A stretch of 64,000 nt of DNA from Nitrosopumilus ureiphilus (GCF_013407185.1 NZ_CP026995.1:276841-340840), one strand, 5' to 3'; positions 26,800 through 34,883 are shown, numbered from the stretch's first letter. Notes: generated from the sequence alone by a model not told the origin. Made by a program: numbers and translations.

Positions 26800-27020
26800 T
26801 TTTTAAGTGATTATTTTATTTAGCAATTTATTCTTTGATATTATTTTAATAATAAAATTTCATATCCTATGTAAGTTATTATTTTGTGTTTTAATCTCAA
26901 GTTTATTGCTAACAGATTTTTTTGTTTCAATTATCAGAAAAGTGATTATCGATACTCATACTATCTTCAACCAAGATTCAATTCCAATTTAAAACATTTT
27001 CTTCAACACCAGTCTATATT

Positions 27021-27125
27021 TTGAAAGATGGAACAACATACATCTACAAAAAAGATGGGCATACTATTGATGCTGGAAATCTTCCATTTATCAAAGAAAT
27101 CAAAAATCAAAATTTTATCTCGTAA
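27021..27125 (+). CDS. Possible 34-aa ORF or gene remnant
   Basis: From TTG 27021 a frame reads MKDGTTYIYKKDGHTIDAG and ends NLPFIKEIKNQNFIS. AATTTAAAAC at about 26986 gives TATA-like spacing. The open frame extends a further 17 codons upstream without ATG. It could be the tail of a decayed gene. The rest of the 26800-27240 gap is very A+T-rich and shows no supportable gene. Confidence 0.25.
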   Translation: MKDGTTYIYKKDGHTIDAGNLPFIKEIKNQNFIS

Positions 27126-27240
27126 TTATTTACAATTATAATGAATAAGAACAATAATAATTCTCAAGTATTGCTTGTAGTCTAAAATGTGATCGAATAA
27201 ATGTTTTAACTTTATTAATTACTTCTTATTCTCGTAAGTT

Positions 27241-29124
27241 ATGGTCAGTAGTTCAAATTATAAAAAAACTGACAAAAAAAATAAAGATAAATCTAAAATC
27301 ATGATGAAAAAATTACGTTCCTTTATCAGAACTGAAGGCAGTAAATATCTAAAAGATGGCAATGTATCCTCAATTGGAATTGGTTATCAGATTAAAGATG
27401 GGAAACCAACTAAGGAAATTGCAATTCAATTTACCGTTAAGAAAAAAGCTACAACGGATATGCTTGAAAGTCTAAATACTACTTTACTACCTGAATCAAT
27501 TAAAATTGGAAACATCGATGTACCTACAAATGTAATTGAGAGAGAATTCAAAGCAGATTATCGTCTTGTACAAGAAGCAATAACACCTGATAGAAAAAAA
27601 CGATTAGATCCAATACTTTCTGGAGCTAGTGTAGCAAATGTAAATGAAACAGCTGGAACAATTGGATGTATTGTCTATGATAAATTTGATGGAACTCCAT
27701 GCATTCTTACAAATTGGCATGTGCTTCAAGGGTCTAAAGGAAAAATTGGGGATGAGATTGTTCAACCAGGACCTTTTGATGATAATCGAACTCATTTGAA
27801 TCGACTTGGGAAACTTGTCAGATCTCATTTAGGATTAGCAGGTGATTGTGCTATTGCAACAATTGAAGATCGTAATTTCAGCAGTGAAATAATTGATATT
27901 CCGACAACTGTTGAAAAACTGGGAGAACCAGAATTGGGTGACAAAGTCATTAAAAGTGGAAGAACTACTGGTGTGACTCATGGAATAGTAACTCGTGTTG
28001 ATACAATATCAAAACTTGATTATGGTGGTTCTGTTGGAGAACAAAATATTGGTGGTTTTGAGATAGGTCTTGACCCTGATTATACTCCTGATAATGGAGA
28101 AGTAAGCATGGGCGGTGATTCTGGTTCTGTTTGGATTTTTAAGACAAATTCAGGCTCACTAACCAATGTTATGGCAGGCCTACATTTTGCAGGAGAAGGA
28201 CAAGGGAATCCTATGGAATATGCAATAGCTTGTTATCCAAATTCAATTTTTAAGAAACTTGAAATTTCTTTGCAACCCCCTTCTGATACTCAACGTGTAA
28301 GTGGTACTGGATATGATGAAAATTTTCTCTCTACTCAAATCCCTCTTCCCAAATTAACTCCTTCAAACAGGAAAAAAATGTACAAAGAAAATGGAAGTGA
28401 AGTAATTGATTACACACACTTTTCATTGGCCCTTAACAAATCAAGAAAGTTTGCATTTTGGGTAGCTTGGAACATTGATGGGATGAATATAAGAAAAGTC
28501 AGTCGAAAGGGAATATTATTTGTATTGGATTCAAATATTCCAAATGAGTTTCAAATTGGAAATCAACTTTATGTAGATAACAAATTAGATAGAGGCCACA
28601 TCGCACGTCGTGCAGATTTAGTATGGGGTAATCTTAAAGAAGCTAAAAAAGCGAATAAGGATTCATTTTATTTTACAAATATAGTTCCACAAATGGATGA
28701 TTTCAACCGCTCTAGTAGTGGGGGATTATGGGGAAATCTTGAAAATGCAGTTTTTGAGGATACTGATGTTGAAGATCTACGTGTAAGTGTATTTGGCGGA
28801 CCAATTTTTCGGGATATTGATCGAGAATATAGGGGAATAAAAATCCCACTTGATTTTTGGAAAGTAATTGCTTTTGTGGAAGATGGTAAGCTAAAAGCAA
28901 AGGGATTTGTTCTTACTCAGAACTTGGATGAACTTGAGGCACTCGAACTAGATGAATTCAAAGTATTCCAAGTTGCTCTCACCGAAATCGAAGACAGGAC
29001 GGGGGTAAAATTCTCATCGAAGCTTAAATCTGTTGATTCAGTAGGAGAGAATCTTTCTCATGAACCTGAAGTCTTGAGCAAACGTAAACCATTAGAATCA
29101 TCCAGAGATATTGATTGGTCATAA
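27241..29124 (+). CDS. Trypsin-like serine protease fused to DNA/RNA non-specific endonuclease
   Basis: This 627-aa cytoplasmic protein has no signal or TM. Residues ~35-345 form a chymotrypsin-like protease with triad H160 (CILTNWHVL), D202 (GLAGDCAIA) and S294 (GGDSGSV). Residues ~385-600 form a beta-beta-alpha-metal NUC endonuclease: KLDRGHIARRAD with catalytic H453, the metal-side N480 (FTNIVPQMDDFN) and the VSVFGGPIF core strand. Nucleases of this class cut any nucleic acid, so the linked protease may control release or activity. The gene is alone in an A+T-rich accessory region beside tRNA-linked integrase debris. Both active sites look intact. The biological role is unknown. Confidence 0.85.
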   Translation: MVSSSNYKKTDKKNKDKSKIMMKKLRSFIRTEGSKYLKDGNVSSIGIGYQIKDGKPTKEIAIQFTVKKKATTDMLESLNTTLLPESIKIGNIDVPTNVIEREFKADYRLVQEAITPDRKKRLDPILSGASVANVNETAGTIGCIVYDKFDGTPCILTNWHVLQGSKGKIGDEIVQPGPFDDNRTHLNRLGKLVRSHLGLAGDCAIATIEDRNFSSEIIDIPTTVEKLGEPELGDKVIKSGRTTGVTHGIVTRVDTISKLDYGGSVGEQNIGGFEIGLDPDYTPDNGEVSMGGDSGSVWIFKTNSGSLTNVMAGLHFAGEGQGNPMEYAIACYPNSIFKKLEISLQPPSDTQRVSGTGYDENFLSTQIPLPKLTPSNRKKMYKENGSEVIDYTHFSLALNKSRKFAFWVAWNIDGMNIRKVSRKGILFVLDSNIPNEFQIGNQLYVDNKLDRGHIARRADLVWGNLKEAKKANKDSFYFTNIVPQMDDFNRSSSGGLWGNLENAVFEDTDVEDLRVSVFGGPIFRDIDREYRGIKIPLDFWKVIAFVEDGKLKAKGFVLTQNLDELEALELDEFKVFQVALTEIEDRTGVKFSSKLKSVDSVGENLSHEPEVLSKRKPLESSRDIDWS

Positions 29125-29149
29125 CTGTTATCTAAAATGAAATTCCGTG

Positions 29150-29822
29150 AAAAGCAAGCAAAACTAATCAACGAATCGGTAGCATGTAAAATCAAATCCA
29201 CCCCTTCTAATTCCGGAAGACGATGCAACAAGGGTGACTGTTGCCTCTAGCGGATTGGTAAACTTTAGAATCTCTCTTATCTCTTCATGTGTGTATCCTC
29301 TTGTATCTAAATTGACTTCTGATGTTGGCATTGATGCATCAATGCGCTCTCATCCAGTGTACCCCGTTCATCTTGAATAGTTTTTTTATCGGCTTGAACA
29401 TGTTGGGGATATTATTGAGATTCAAATAATCAGGATCATCTTTTGGTTTTTCACATCACTCTTTTAGTTTGGATACCTATGCGAGCAAGATTCCAGTTGT
29501 ACTGTCAGGGTCTTCTCTTGTCTTTTGTACAAGCTCGTTTGCTCTAATTTCAAAATCTGCATTCCAGAATAGATGAGATCATCTTCTTGTTTCCCTGCTT
29601 TAGACGTTCTACTCTTTGTTGTTCTCGTAGTTGTTTATCCCCGTCTAAATAATCTTCCAGCACTCAACAAACAAATTCTCTGAGTCTCTTCTCGTAAGTT
29701 GTTCTTGTCTGCGGTGATTTTATTCCGGATCTAAATAATGTGATAGGATCATCTGTAGTATGTTTGATGTCGTTTTTGTTTATCTTGATTCCCACAAAAT
29801 CAAATACATGAGTATCCTAGAT
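29150..29822 (-). pseudogene. Decayed tyrosine recombinase (integrase) next to tRNA-Lys
   Basis: Reading the reverse strand from the tRNA outward, broken frames give TDDPITLFRSGIKSPQTRTT with YEKRLREF. Later frames give DDPDYLNLNNIPNMFKPIKK with LFKMN, then DTRGYTHEEIREILKF and TLVASSSGIRRGG, which contains the first catalytic Arg. These match the core-binding and early catalytic parts of thaumarchaeal integrases. There are several in-frame stops and frameshifts, and the protein is cut off after Arg-I, so it is inactive. It marks an old integration at tRNA-Lys. Confidence 0.7.
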
Positions 29823-29839
29823 AAATGTCAAAAATGAGG

Positions 29840-29913
29840 CGGGTCTAAAGGGATTCGGACCCTTGACAACCGGATTAAAAGTCCGGTGCGCTACCTGGCT
29901 GCGCCATAGACCC
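29840..29913 (-). tRNA. tRNA-Lys (anticodon TTT)
   Basis: On the reverse strand acceptor GGGTCTA pairs with TAGACCC. Anticodon stem CCGGA/TCCGG encloses CTTTTAA (anticodon TTT). The T arm is AAGGG-TCCGAAT-CCCTT and the discriminator is G. No CCA is encoded and there is no intron. Its 3' end faces the dead integrase at 29150-29822. Confidence 0.93.
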
Positions 29914-30009
29914 TCATCAAAAATGCTTTTCGTGTATAATTTAGTCTTTTACAAAATTTTTTCTTATGACAGAAACTTTTAATCTGGCAATTCTGTTCAA
30001 ACAATTTGT

Positions 30010-30087
30010 GCCCTTGTAGTATAGCCCGGTCTAGAATTCGGCCCTGTCACGGCTGAGACGCGTGTTCAAATCCCGCCGAGGGCGCCA
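30010..30087 (+). tRNA. tRNA-Asp (anticodon GTC) with encoded CCA
   Basis: Acceptor GCCCTTG pairs with CGAGGGC. Anticodon stem CGGCC/GGCTG encloses CTGTCAC, giving GTC. The discriminator is G followed by CCA at 30085-30087. The 3' part (30069-30082) is repeated at 35429, marking it as an integration site. Confidence 0.93.
30069..30082 (+). repeat. attL-like direct repeat inside tRNA-Asp 3' end
   Basis: AATCCCGCCGAGGG here is identical to 35429-35442, and CCAT follows both within a few bases. The position in the T-arm/acceptor stem is the classical target of archaeal tyrosine recombinases. Confidence 0.7.
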
Positions 30088-30123
30088 TCAATTCTCTTTA
30101 AATCCCTACATTGTAAATAGAGA

Positions 30124-30351
30124 TTGTTGAGCCAAAAAGCCTCAAATCCAAAGAATATTGGCATTTATGACTATGACAAGAGGATCTCAAGAACTATGAT
30201 TCTAATCAAAAAGAAATTATCGCAAGAAAATATCTCCATTATTGAGCAATATCACAACGTAATGATCAGAATCTCTCTCAAAGGCATTACAACACAAGCA
30301 TTTGCAGACAATTCTACAAATATTTCATCTCTCACAAAAATAATCAAATAA
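30124..30351 (+). pseudogene. N-terminal remnant of a tyrosine recombinase (core-binding domain only)
   Basis: The 75-codon frame from TTG 30124 includes NIGIYDYDKRISRTMILIKK, then LSQENISIIEQYHNVMIRIS. This matches the start of the SAM-like core-binding domain of archaeal integrases (Y-x-x-R-x-x-R, then I..Y....M.R.SL). It stops before any catalytic residue. Lying 37 bp inside the island edge, it could be the int(N) half of an SSV-type split integrase or a simple truncation. Confidence 0.5.
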
Positions 30352-30374
30352 TTTTAAATTCTAATAGGTTTGAA

Positions 30375-30722
30375 CTACATTGGAAGAGAGGTCACATATT
30401 CAACACTGATTTTAACCCAATATCGTAATGATCTCAAATTATTTTTAATATCTTTAGGTAATACTACATACTCTTTCTTAACTGGAGATCCTGGAAAATA
30501 ATGAAGAGGCTTGGCATCTTTATTTTTCAATAGTTTATCTCTATACTTTTCAGGCAATTTCATCGCAAACCCAGCTGGAGTTAGAGTTATGCAAATTTTT
30601 CCATTTGCATAAACAGCTGCACCGCTAAAGAAATGCTTACATTTTAGATCAATATTTTTGAATTTAGATGAATCAATTTTTCTCATTAATTCTACGAGAG
30701 AATCCAGATATTTTTTGGCCAT
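30375..30722 (-). CDS. TfoX N-terminal-domain-like protein
   Basis: This 115-aa protein has CKHFFSGAAVYANGKICITL, GFAMKLPEKYRDKLL and LHYFPGSPVKKEYVVLPKDI. These follow the TfoX-N pattern (F-G-G-x-x-x-Y-x-x-G ... L-K ... Y ... Y-x-x-LP). In bacteria TfoX regulates competence; stand-alone archaeal homologues have no assigned role. The initiating ATG is at 30722. It is monocistronic within the tRNA-Asp island. Confidence 0.8.
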   Translation of the reverse strand: MAKKYLDSLVELMRKIDSSKFKNIDLKCKHFFSGAAVYANGKICITLTPAGFAMKLPEKYRDKLLKNKDAKPLHYFPGSPVKKEYVVLPKDIKNNLRSLRYWVKISVEYVTSLPM

Positions 30723-30838
30723 AGTATATTCTATTTCATGATGATAGATAAAGACTCAGAATTATTTTGGGGTAAAATAAGACATAGATGAATATAAAAA
30801 ATGAGGATTATTAAAAAATAAAAAAATATGAAGTTGCC

Positions 30839-31177
30839 TTAACATTTTGGAAGAGGCATTTTTTCATGAATCTCAATATGAAATCCATCACCCATTTTAA
30901 GATGTGGATTTTCTTTGAGTAGTTCTTCTACTTTTGCCACATTATCTGCTTGCATAATGGAGTATCCTCCAACCTCAGAACTACTTGATGTAGAACCTGA
31001 TGTATCAAGATGCTTACCATTGCCAAGTATGGATCCCATGTCAACAAGATGTTCACCACAATTTTCAGCCCACTTCATCCAGGCTTCCATCATTTTTGAC
31101 ATCTCATCAGGACTCATGTCTTTGCATTTATCTTGTGCAGATTTTGGTGCATTATAGAGCACAATAAATTCTGTCAT
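30839..31177 (-). CDS. YCII-related (DGPF-type) small protein
   Basis: This 112-aa protein has FIVLYNAPKSAQDK, MSKMMEAWMKWAENCGEHLVDMGSIL, GGYSIMQADNVAKVEELLKENPHL and FHIEIHEKMPLP, the YCII ferredoxin-like fold. Family members are dimeric and occur near sigma factors or small-molecule metabolism genes; enzymatic activity is not established. A serine-rich loop (SGSTSSSSE) is unusual. Its promoter holds a 14-bp palindrome at 31193. Confidence 0.85.
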   Translation of the reverse strand: MTEFIVLYNAPKSAQDKCKDMSPDEMSKMMEAWMKWAENCGEHLVDMGSILGNGKHLDTSGSTSSSSEVGGYSIMQADNVAKVEELLKENPHLKMGDGFHIEIHEKMPLPKC

Positions 31178-31192
31178 TTTTATCTACATACT

Positions 31193-31206
31193 CATAACAT
31201 GTTATG
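31193..31206. promoter_or_regulatory. Palindrome CATAACATGTTATG in the promoter of the YCII-like gene
   Basis: This perfect 14-bp inverted repeat is centred 22 bp upstream of the ATG at 31177, with a run of A+T around it. It could be the site of the adjacent HxlR regulator. Binding is inference. Confidence 0.45.
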
Positions 31207-31256
31207 TATTAAAATTAGATAGTAACAAAGTAGTAACTAGATTAGACTATGTTAAG

Positions 31257-31655
31257 TTAAAGTGAGGCTGGATTTCGTCCACAAACTTCTTGAAAGCTAC
31301 GAGTTTTTTTATCAAAGTAAATTTGAGGTTCATGCTTTAATGAAAAAGCTGCCATCTGTTCTAATACTGGAATAAGATCAGATCCTTTGTTAGTTAAGGC
31401 ATATTCTATTCTAAGTGGAGTTTTGGATAATATTTTTTTGGTAATCAGTTTTCCTTTTTCCATTTCTTTAAGTCTGACAGCAAGAGTATTGGAATTTATT
31501 CCATCTACAGATGATAAGAATTCGTTGAATCTTGATTGTTTTCTCAAATACATATCTCGAACAATTTGAACTGTGAATTTTTTACCAATAATTCTAAATG
31601 TATTATCAACTGGACAACTTTTCACTTCTTTTGGTGCAACGAATTCTTGAGCCAA
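31257..31655 (-). CDS. HxlR family winged-helix regulator
   Basis: This 132-aa protein has CPVDNTFRIIGKKFTVQIVRDM with SRFNEFLSSVDGINSNTLAVRL and RIEYALTNKGSDLIPVLEQM, the HxlR helix-turn-helix. The N-terminal Cys (C15) is the redox- or electrophile-sensing cysteine typical of the family, and a second is near the C-terminus (VCGRN). It lies just upstream of, and in the same direction as, the YCII-like gene, which it may control. The promoter carries a 19-bp inverted repeat. Confidence 0.9.
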   Translation of the reverse strand: MAQEFVAPKEVKSCPVDNTFRIIGKKFTVQIVRDMYLRKQSRFNEFLSSVDGINSNTLAVRLKEMEKGKLITKKILSKTPLRIEYALTNKGSDLIPVLEQMAAFSLKHEPQIYFDKKTRSFQEVCGRNPASL

Positions 31656-31680
31656 TTTTCACACTATTAGGTTCAAATAC

Positions 31681-31699
31681 AGATTAACTATTTTAATCT
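31681..31699. promoter_or_regulatory. Inverted repeat AGATTAA-N5-TTAATCT upstream of HxlR gene
   Basis: Seven-bp perfect arms are separated by five bases, 26 bp upstream of the start. A second, wider pair ACACTA/TAGTGT flanks it (31661 and 31699). This is a likely autoregulatory site. Confidence 0.45.
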
Positions 31700-31743
31700 A
31701 GTGTAAAAATATAAGTTAATTTTTTTAGAAATTCAGAATGGTA

Positions 31744-31836
31744 ATCCCATGTTCAAACCCCAATGGATTTGGTTATTGATAGGGTGTTAAACTGATTCTT
31801 CAAATCCCTTTAAAGGAACTATATTTGTCTCTATAA
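31744..31836 (+). pseudogene. Remnant of a small Cys-containing protein (copy 1)
   Basis: The frame reads IPCSNPNGFGY, two stops, then GVKLILQIPLKELYLSL and a stop. It is the degraded relative of the C-terminus at 33861-34088 (GVKPILQILLKEL), with about 70% nucleotide identity over 42 bp (31771-31812 versus 34015-34056). No intact copy is in this window. Confidence 0.45.
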
Positions 31837-31965
31837 AAGATATTTTTTAATAATTTAATTTTGAACAAAATAAAATTGAATCTTAAGACCAACAACGATT
31901 AGTTGCTTGGTGATATATTCAATTAAATCTAGTATTGTAAATTACTAACATCCGTATGCGACAAC

Positions 31966-32901
31966 TCAATCACATAATGTCTTTTTCAAATTTTCTTTGT
32001 TTTCCTTTAGTCTATCCAGAAATGTTTTACCTTCTTCTTGTATTTCCAATGGAGACAACACTAAGACCTGTCCTCCCAATTCATCTGCTATCACTTGGGA
32101 CATTTTTGGATTGACAAACTCTTCAGTGAAAATAATCTTGATGTCAAGCTCCCGTGCTGTATTTATCACATTTTCTATATTTCGTGGGCTTGGATCTCCA
32201 AATGGATCTAGTGAATCTACCACAGTGTGCTGGTTTAGCGAATATTCTTTTGCAAAATAACTAAACGCATCATGAAATGCAATGAAATCCTTCTTTGAGC
32301 ATTGAGCTAGTTCTTCTCTAATCTCTTTATCTGCAGAATCAATTTTTGCCAGATATTGTTTGGTGTTATCAGTATAGTATTCACTGTTTTCTGGATCAGC
32401 CTCTTTTAGTGCAGAGGCAATATTGATTACCTGAATCTTTATGGTCTGTGGATTTAGCCATATGTGAGGATCAAAATTCAGTTCAGATTCATCTGTTGAG
32501 TCAGAGTTTGTTCTGATGGGAGTAATTCCAAAACTAGTGTCTACCATTTTTACTTGCTGATTTATTGTACTGACATCTTTGACCCACTGCTCAAAACCCA
32601 GACCATTAATTATGACAAGATCTGCGTTTTGCATCTTTTGTATGTCTTTGACAGTTGGTTCCCAATCATGTGGTTCCACTCCTGGTGAGACCAAAACAGA
32701 AACATCAACTTTGTCTTTACCAACCTCCTTTGTAAATTCGTATAATGGATAAAATGATGCAAGTATCTGGATTTTTTCTCCTTTTGTCTCCACTGAAGAT
32801 TCTTGAAGATTGTTATTCGGATCGCTTGACCAAACAAAAAGCGATACTAATGGAATTACTACCGCAATTGCAATTATTGCCATCTTGCTTTGCTTATTCA
32901 C
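31966..32901 (-). CDS. Metal ABC transporter substrate-binding protein (ZnuA/MntC family)
   Basis: This 311-aa protein has an N-terminal membrane segment (MAIIAIAVVIPLVSLFVW), then LASFYPLYEFTKEVG and the cluster A-I motif VEPHDWEPT (His ligand). It also has FDPHIWLNP, IAFHDAFSYFAKEY and FTEEFVNP. Three His plus a Glu/Asp form the transition-metal site; the His-rich loop of ZnuA is missing. It captures Zn or Mn outside the cell. No permease or ATPase is nearby, so it must use one encoded elsewhere or be a stranded island gene. Confidence 0.92.
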   Translation of the reverse strand: MNKQSKMAIIAIAVVIPLVSLFVWSSDPNNNLQESSVETKGEKIQILASFYPLYEFTKEVGKDKVDVSVLVSPGVEPHDWEPTVKDIQKMQNADLVIINGLGFEQWVKDVSTINQQVKMVDTSFGITPIRTNSDSTDESELNFDPHIWLNPQTIKIQVINIASALKEADPENSEYYTDNTKQYLAKIDSADKEIREELAQCSKKDFIAFHDAFSYFAKEYSLNQHTVVDSLDPFGDPSPRNIENVINTARELDIKIIFTEEFVNPKMSQVIADELGGQVLVLSPLEIQEEGKTFLDRLKENKENLKKTLCD

Positions 32902-33008
32902 GCCTAAACATCAATTATATTATTAATAAACCTTTAAAATATTATTAACATTTATTGAAATAACTATTAGTTTTTAATAACTTTGTATAAAATATTGAAT
33001 TGAGGGTA

Positions 33009-33026
33009 CTGTTACCTCTTAGGTTG
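33009..33026 (+). repeat. Third, partial copy of the inverted-repeat end
   Basis: CTGTTACCTCTTAGGTTG matches 12190-12208 with one base deleted. The five bases before it (GGGTA) also resemble the left flank of the copy at 9001. The right part is not preserved. It lies within the tRNA-Asp island, 70 bp ahead of a membrane protein gene. Confidence 0.5.
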
Positions 33027-33096
33027 TTCATGTATAGAATTCACTAGTAATCCTCCGATAACTCTACAGCACCTAAAAAGCAGTAGAGAAAAAGAA

Positions 33097-33669
33097 ATGA
33101 TTGACTATAAAGAAAATTGGAAGAAAAGACTGACCTATGTACTGTTTGGAATAATTAGCTTCTACTTTGGATTCATACCAATTCATATAATTTTACAAAT
33201 TATTTTTCCTGCTAACTCTGCTGTGATGTGGGTAACTTTTGGATTTAGTTTTTTGAGATTTGCAATGCTAGGAATATTTTTGTATATGGCATTTGTTCAT
33301 GTAAAACCATCATTCATACCAAAACAAAAAAGATATCGTAGATTAATTATTCTTATACTATTGCTAATACCAATACTTACCATTTTACTCCCATCCGGCT
33401 ATATCGTACCACAATGGGAGTCTGGATTTTTTATTGTTTCATCAGGTATCATGACAAAAGACGGTATTGAGCATAAGGGCAGTACCACAAGTTTTGGCGC
33501 AAGCTCTGAATCTGATTGCATAGAGAGTTGTAAAAACATCAGTAATGTTAGCTCAGATAGGGGAAACTCATGTGAATTTACAGGAATGTATGGTAAAACC
33601 CATTGGCAAAAAACATCAAGGGATTTTATTGATGTTAATGAAAGAATTCATTTTGGAGGAGTGAAATGA
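33097..33669 (+). CDS. Membrane protein with cysteine-containing extracytoplasmic tail
   Basis: This 190-aa protein has three hydrophobic helices (~12-36, ~45-68, ~84-104) followed by a polar tail (~110-190) with four cysteines (SDCIESCKN, SCEFT). The tail probably lies outside and is disulfide-linked. No family was recognised. It overlaps the ATG of a frameshifted gene downstream (ATGA), so a two-gene operon has been broken. Confidence 0.65.
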   Translation: MIDYKENWKKRLTYVLFGIISFYFGFIPIHIILQIIFPANSAVMWVTFGFSFLRFAMLGIFLYMAFVHVKPSFIPKQKRYRRLIILILLLIPILTILLPSGYIVPQWESGFFIVSSGIMTKDGIEHKGSTTSFGASSESDCIESCKNISNVSSDRGNSCEFTGMYGKTHWQKTSRDFIDVNERIHFGGVK

Positions 33670-33832
33670 AAACTAGACTGCTAATATCCTTTGTGGAATC
33701 ATTCTTCTAGCGTTAGGAATTGTTTTTTCATTTACTCAATATAATGCAGTTGAACTTTTTGGAACTGTGCATGAATTTACTTATGGTTCATTTTGTTCTA
33801 TCATAATGAGCCACAAAATTCGTACATTATGA
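33666..33832 (+). pseudogene. Frameshifted small membrane protein gene
   Basis: It starts MKTRLLISFV and then shifts frame near 33695. The other frame continues GIILLALGIVFSFTQYNAVE, then LFGTVHEFTYGSFCS to a stop at 33832. Without the shift it would encode a ~55-aa protein with one N-terminal TM. Its start overlaps the stop of the preceding gene. Confidence 0.5.
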
Positions 33833-33860
33833 TCATCTTAATATATTGAATTTTTTATCA

Positions 33861-34088
33861 GTATGTGTGCAAAAATTATTTTGCTAAAGAAATCAATTCA
33901 TCAAGAATCAAAATTACTTGTTAAGATAAACCAGAAAAACAGAATCACATTGCATATGTGGACAGGAAAATGAATGTGAAAAAACTAAATCATTCCAAAA
34001 TTGTAGACTATTTTGGGGTGTTAAACCAATACTGCAAATTCTACTAAAGGAGCTAGAGGATGATCTGAAAAATTACATTGACACCTAG
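33861..34088 (+). pseudogene. Frameshifted small Cys-rich protein (copy 2)
   Basis: ATG 33861 opens MCAKIILLKKSIHQESKLLV. Near 33935 the coding signal moves to another frame reading CICGQENECEKTKSFQNCRL and then FWGVKPILQILLKELEDDLK before a stop. CxC...C...C suggests a metal site. The C-terminal part is paralogous to 31744-31836. Confidence 0.45.
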
Positions 34089-34155
34089 ATTATGTCTCTA
34101 ATTTGAAATCTTAGCCTATATGCGCTTTCCATCATTTTTCATATTTATTATGAAT

Positions 34156-34240
34156 ATTATAACTCAATATAGTACTAAATTATGACTTTATATAGTAAGT
34201 AAATTATAATTTAATATAGTAGTAAATTATAACTGTATGA
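34156..34240 (+). repeat. Tandem ~23-bp repeats upstream of the response regulator
   Basis: Successive units end in ATATAGTA and restart with AAATTAT: 34156-34176 (partial), 34177-34200, 34201-34223 and 34224-34240 (partial). The consensus is AAATTATAAYTTAATATAGT. The last unit runs to within four bases of ATG 34244. They overlap where TATA and operator should be, so they may be regulatory iterons. Confidence 0.6.
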
Positions 34241-34243
34241 TCA

Positions 34244-34864
34244 ATGGTCAGATGCATGGTTATAGATGATGATCAAAATATTGTTAATGTATTTTGTGAG
34301 ATACTAAATATTGTTGGTGTAGATGTTGTTGCCACAGGTAATGACGGTAATGATGCTGCAATTATGTACAAAATGTTTCATCCAGACATATCTTTTATAG
34401 ATTTGAATATGCCACGTTATGATGGATTTTATGCAATTGAAGAAATCAGAGATATGGATCTAAACACAAAGATAATTGCAATGACAGGATATTCTGAATA
34501 TGTTAAATCTAATATTTTTGATTCATTAAACATATCTATCATCAACAAGCCATTTGATATTCGTTCAATAAAGCAGATCATAGTGGATAGTTTTTTGATT
34601 GAGAGTGATTTGAGTAAAACTTCATTATTTAAAATTCGATATAAATTCAAGGAAGATAATGAGAACTATTTATGCAAAGTTACATATGAGCAATACCGGA
34701 ATCTAAAAAAAATACCAATGATTGAGGAATGTGAGATAGTCGATAATTTTCAAAAAAATATCGATTCATATCAAAATAAAATGCAAAAAGCACTTGACTT
34801 GGCGTCTAAAGATGACTTTAGTTACATTAAAATGATATCTGAAATAGTACCACAACTCCAATAA
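34244..34864 (+). CDS. Response regulator receiver-domain protein
   Basis: This 206-aa protein has a receiver domain at residues 1-120 with acidic pocket VIDDD, phospho-acceptor Asp in FIDLNMP, Thr in AMTGY and Lys in NKPFD. Residues ~130-206 are a helical/charged tail without a recognised DNA-binding or enzymatic domain. It may act by protein contacts. No histidine kinase is adjacent, so it is an orphan within the island. The codon-level sequence is intact. Confidence 0.9.
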   Translation: MVRCMVIDDDQNIVNVFCEILNIVGVDVVATGNDGNDAAIMYKMFHPDISFIDLNMPRYDGFYAIEEIRDMDLNTKIIAMTGYSEYVKSNIFDSLNISIINKPFDIRSIKQIIVDSFLIESDLSKTSLFKIRYKFKEDNENYLCKVTYEQYRNLKKIPMIEECEIVDNFQKNIDSYQNKMQKALDLASKDDFSYIKMISEIVPQLQ

Positions 34865-34883
34865 TTGCAAGAATTATTCCTGA

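Noticed and set aside
26807..26992. 61-codon hydrophobic plus-strand ORF
   Set aside because: Very A+T-rich with no start context; Phe/Leu/Ile-rich composition is expected from low-complexity DNA, and a better frame lies just downstream.
29840..31806. Short match between the tRNA-Lys 3' end and AATCCCTTTA at about 31803 as an att pair
   Set aside because: Only about 10 bp are shared and the orientation does not suit an integrated element; T-arm sequences produce such matches by chance.
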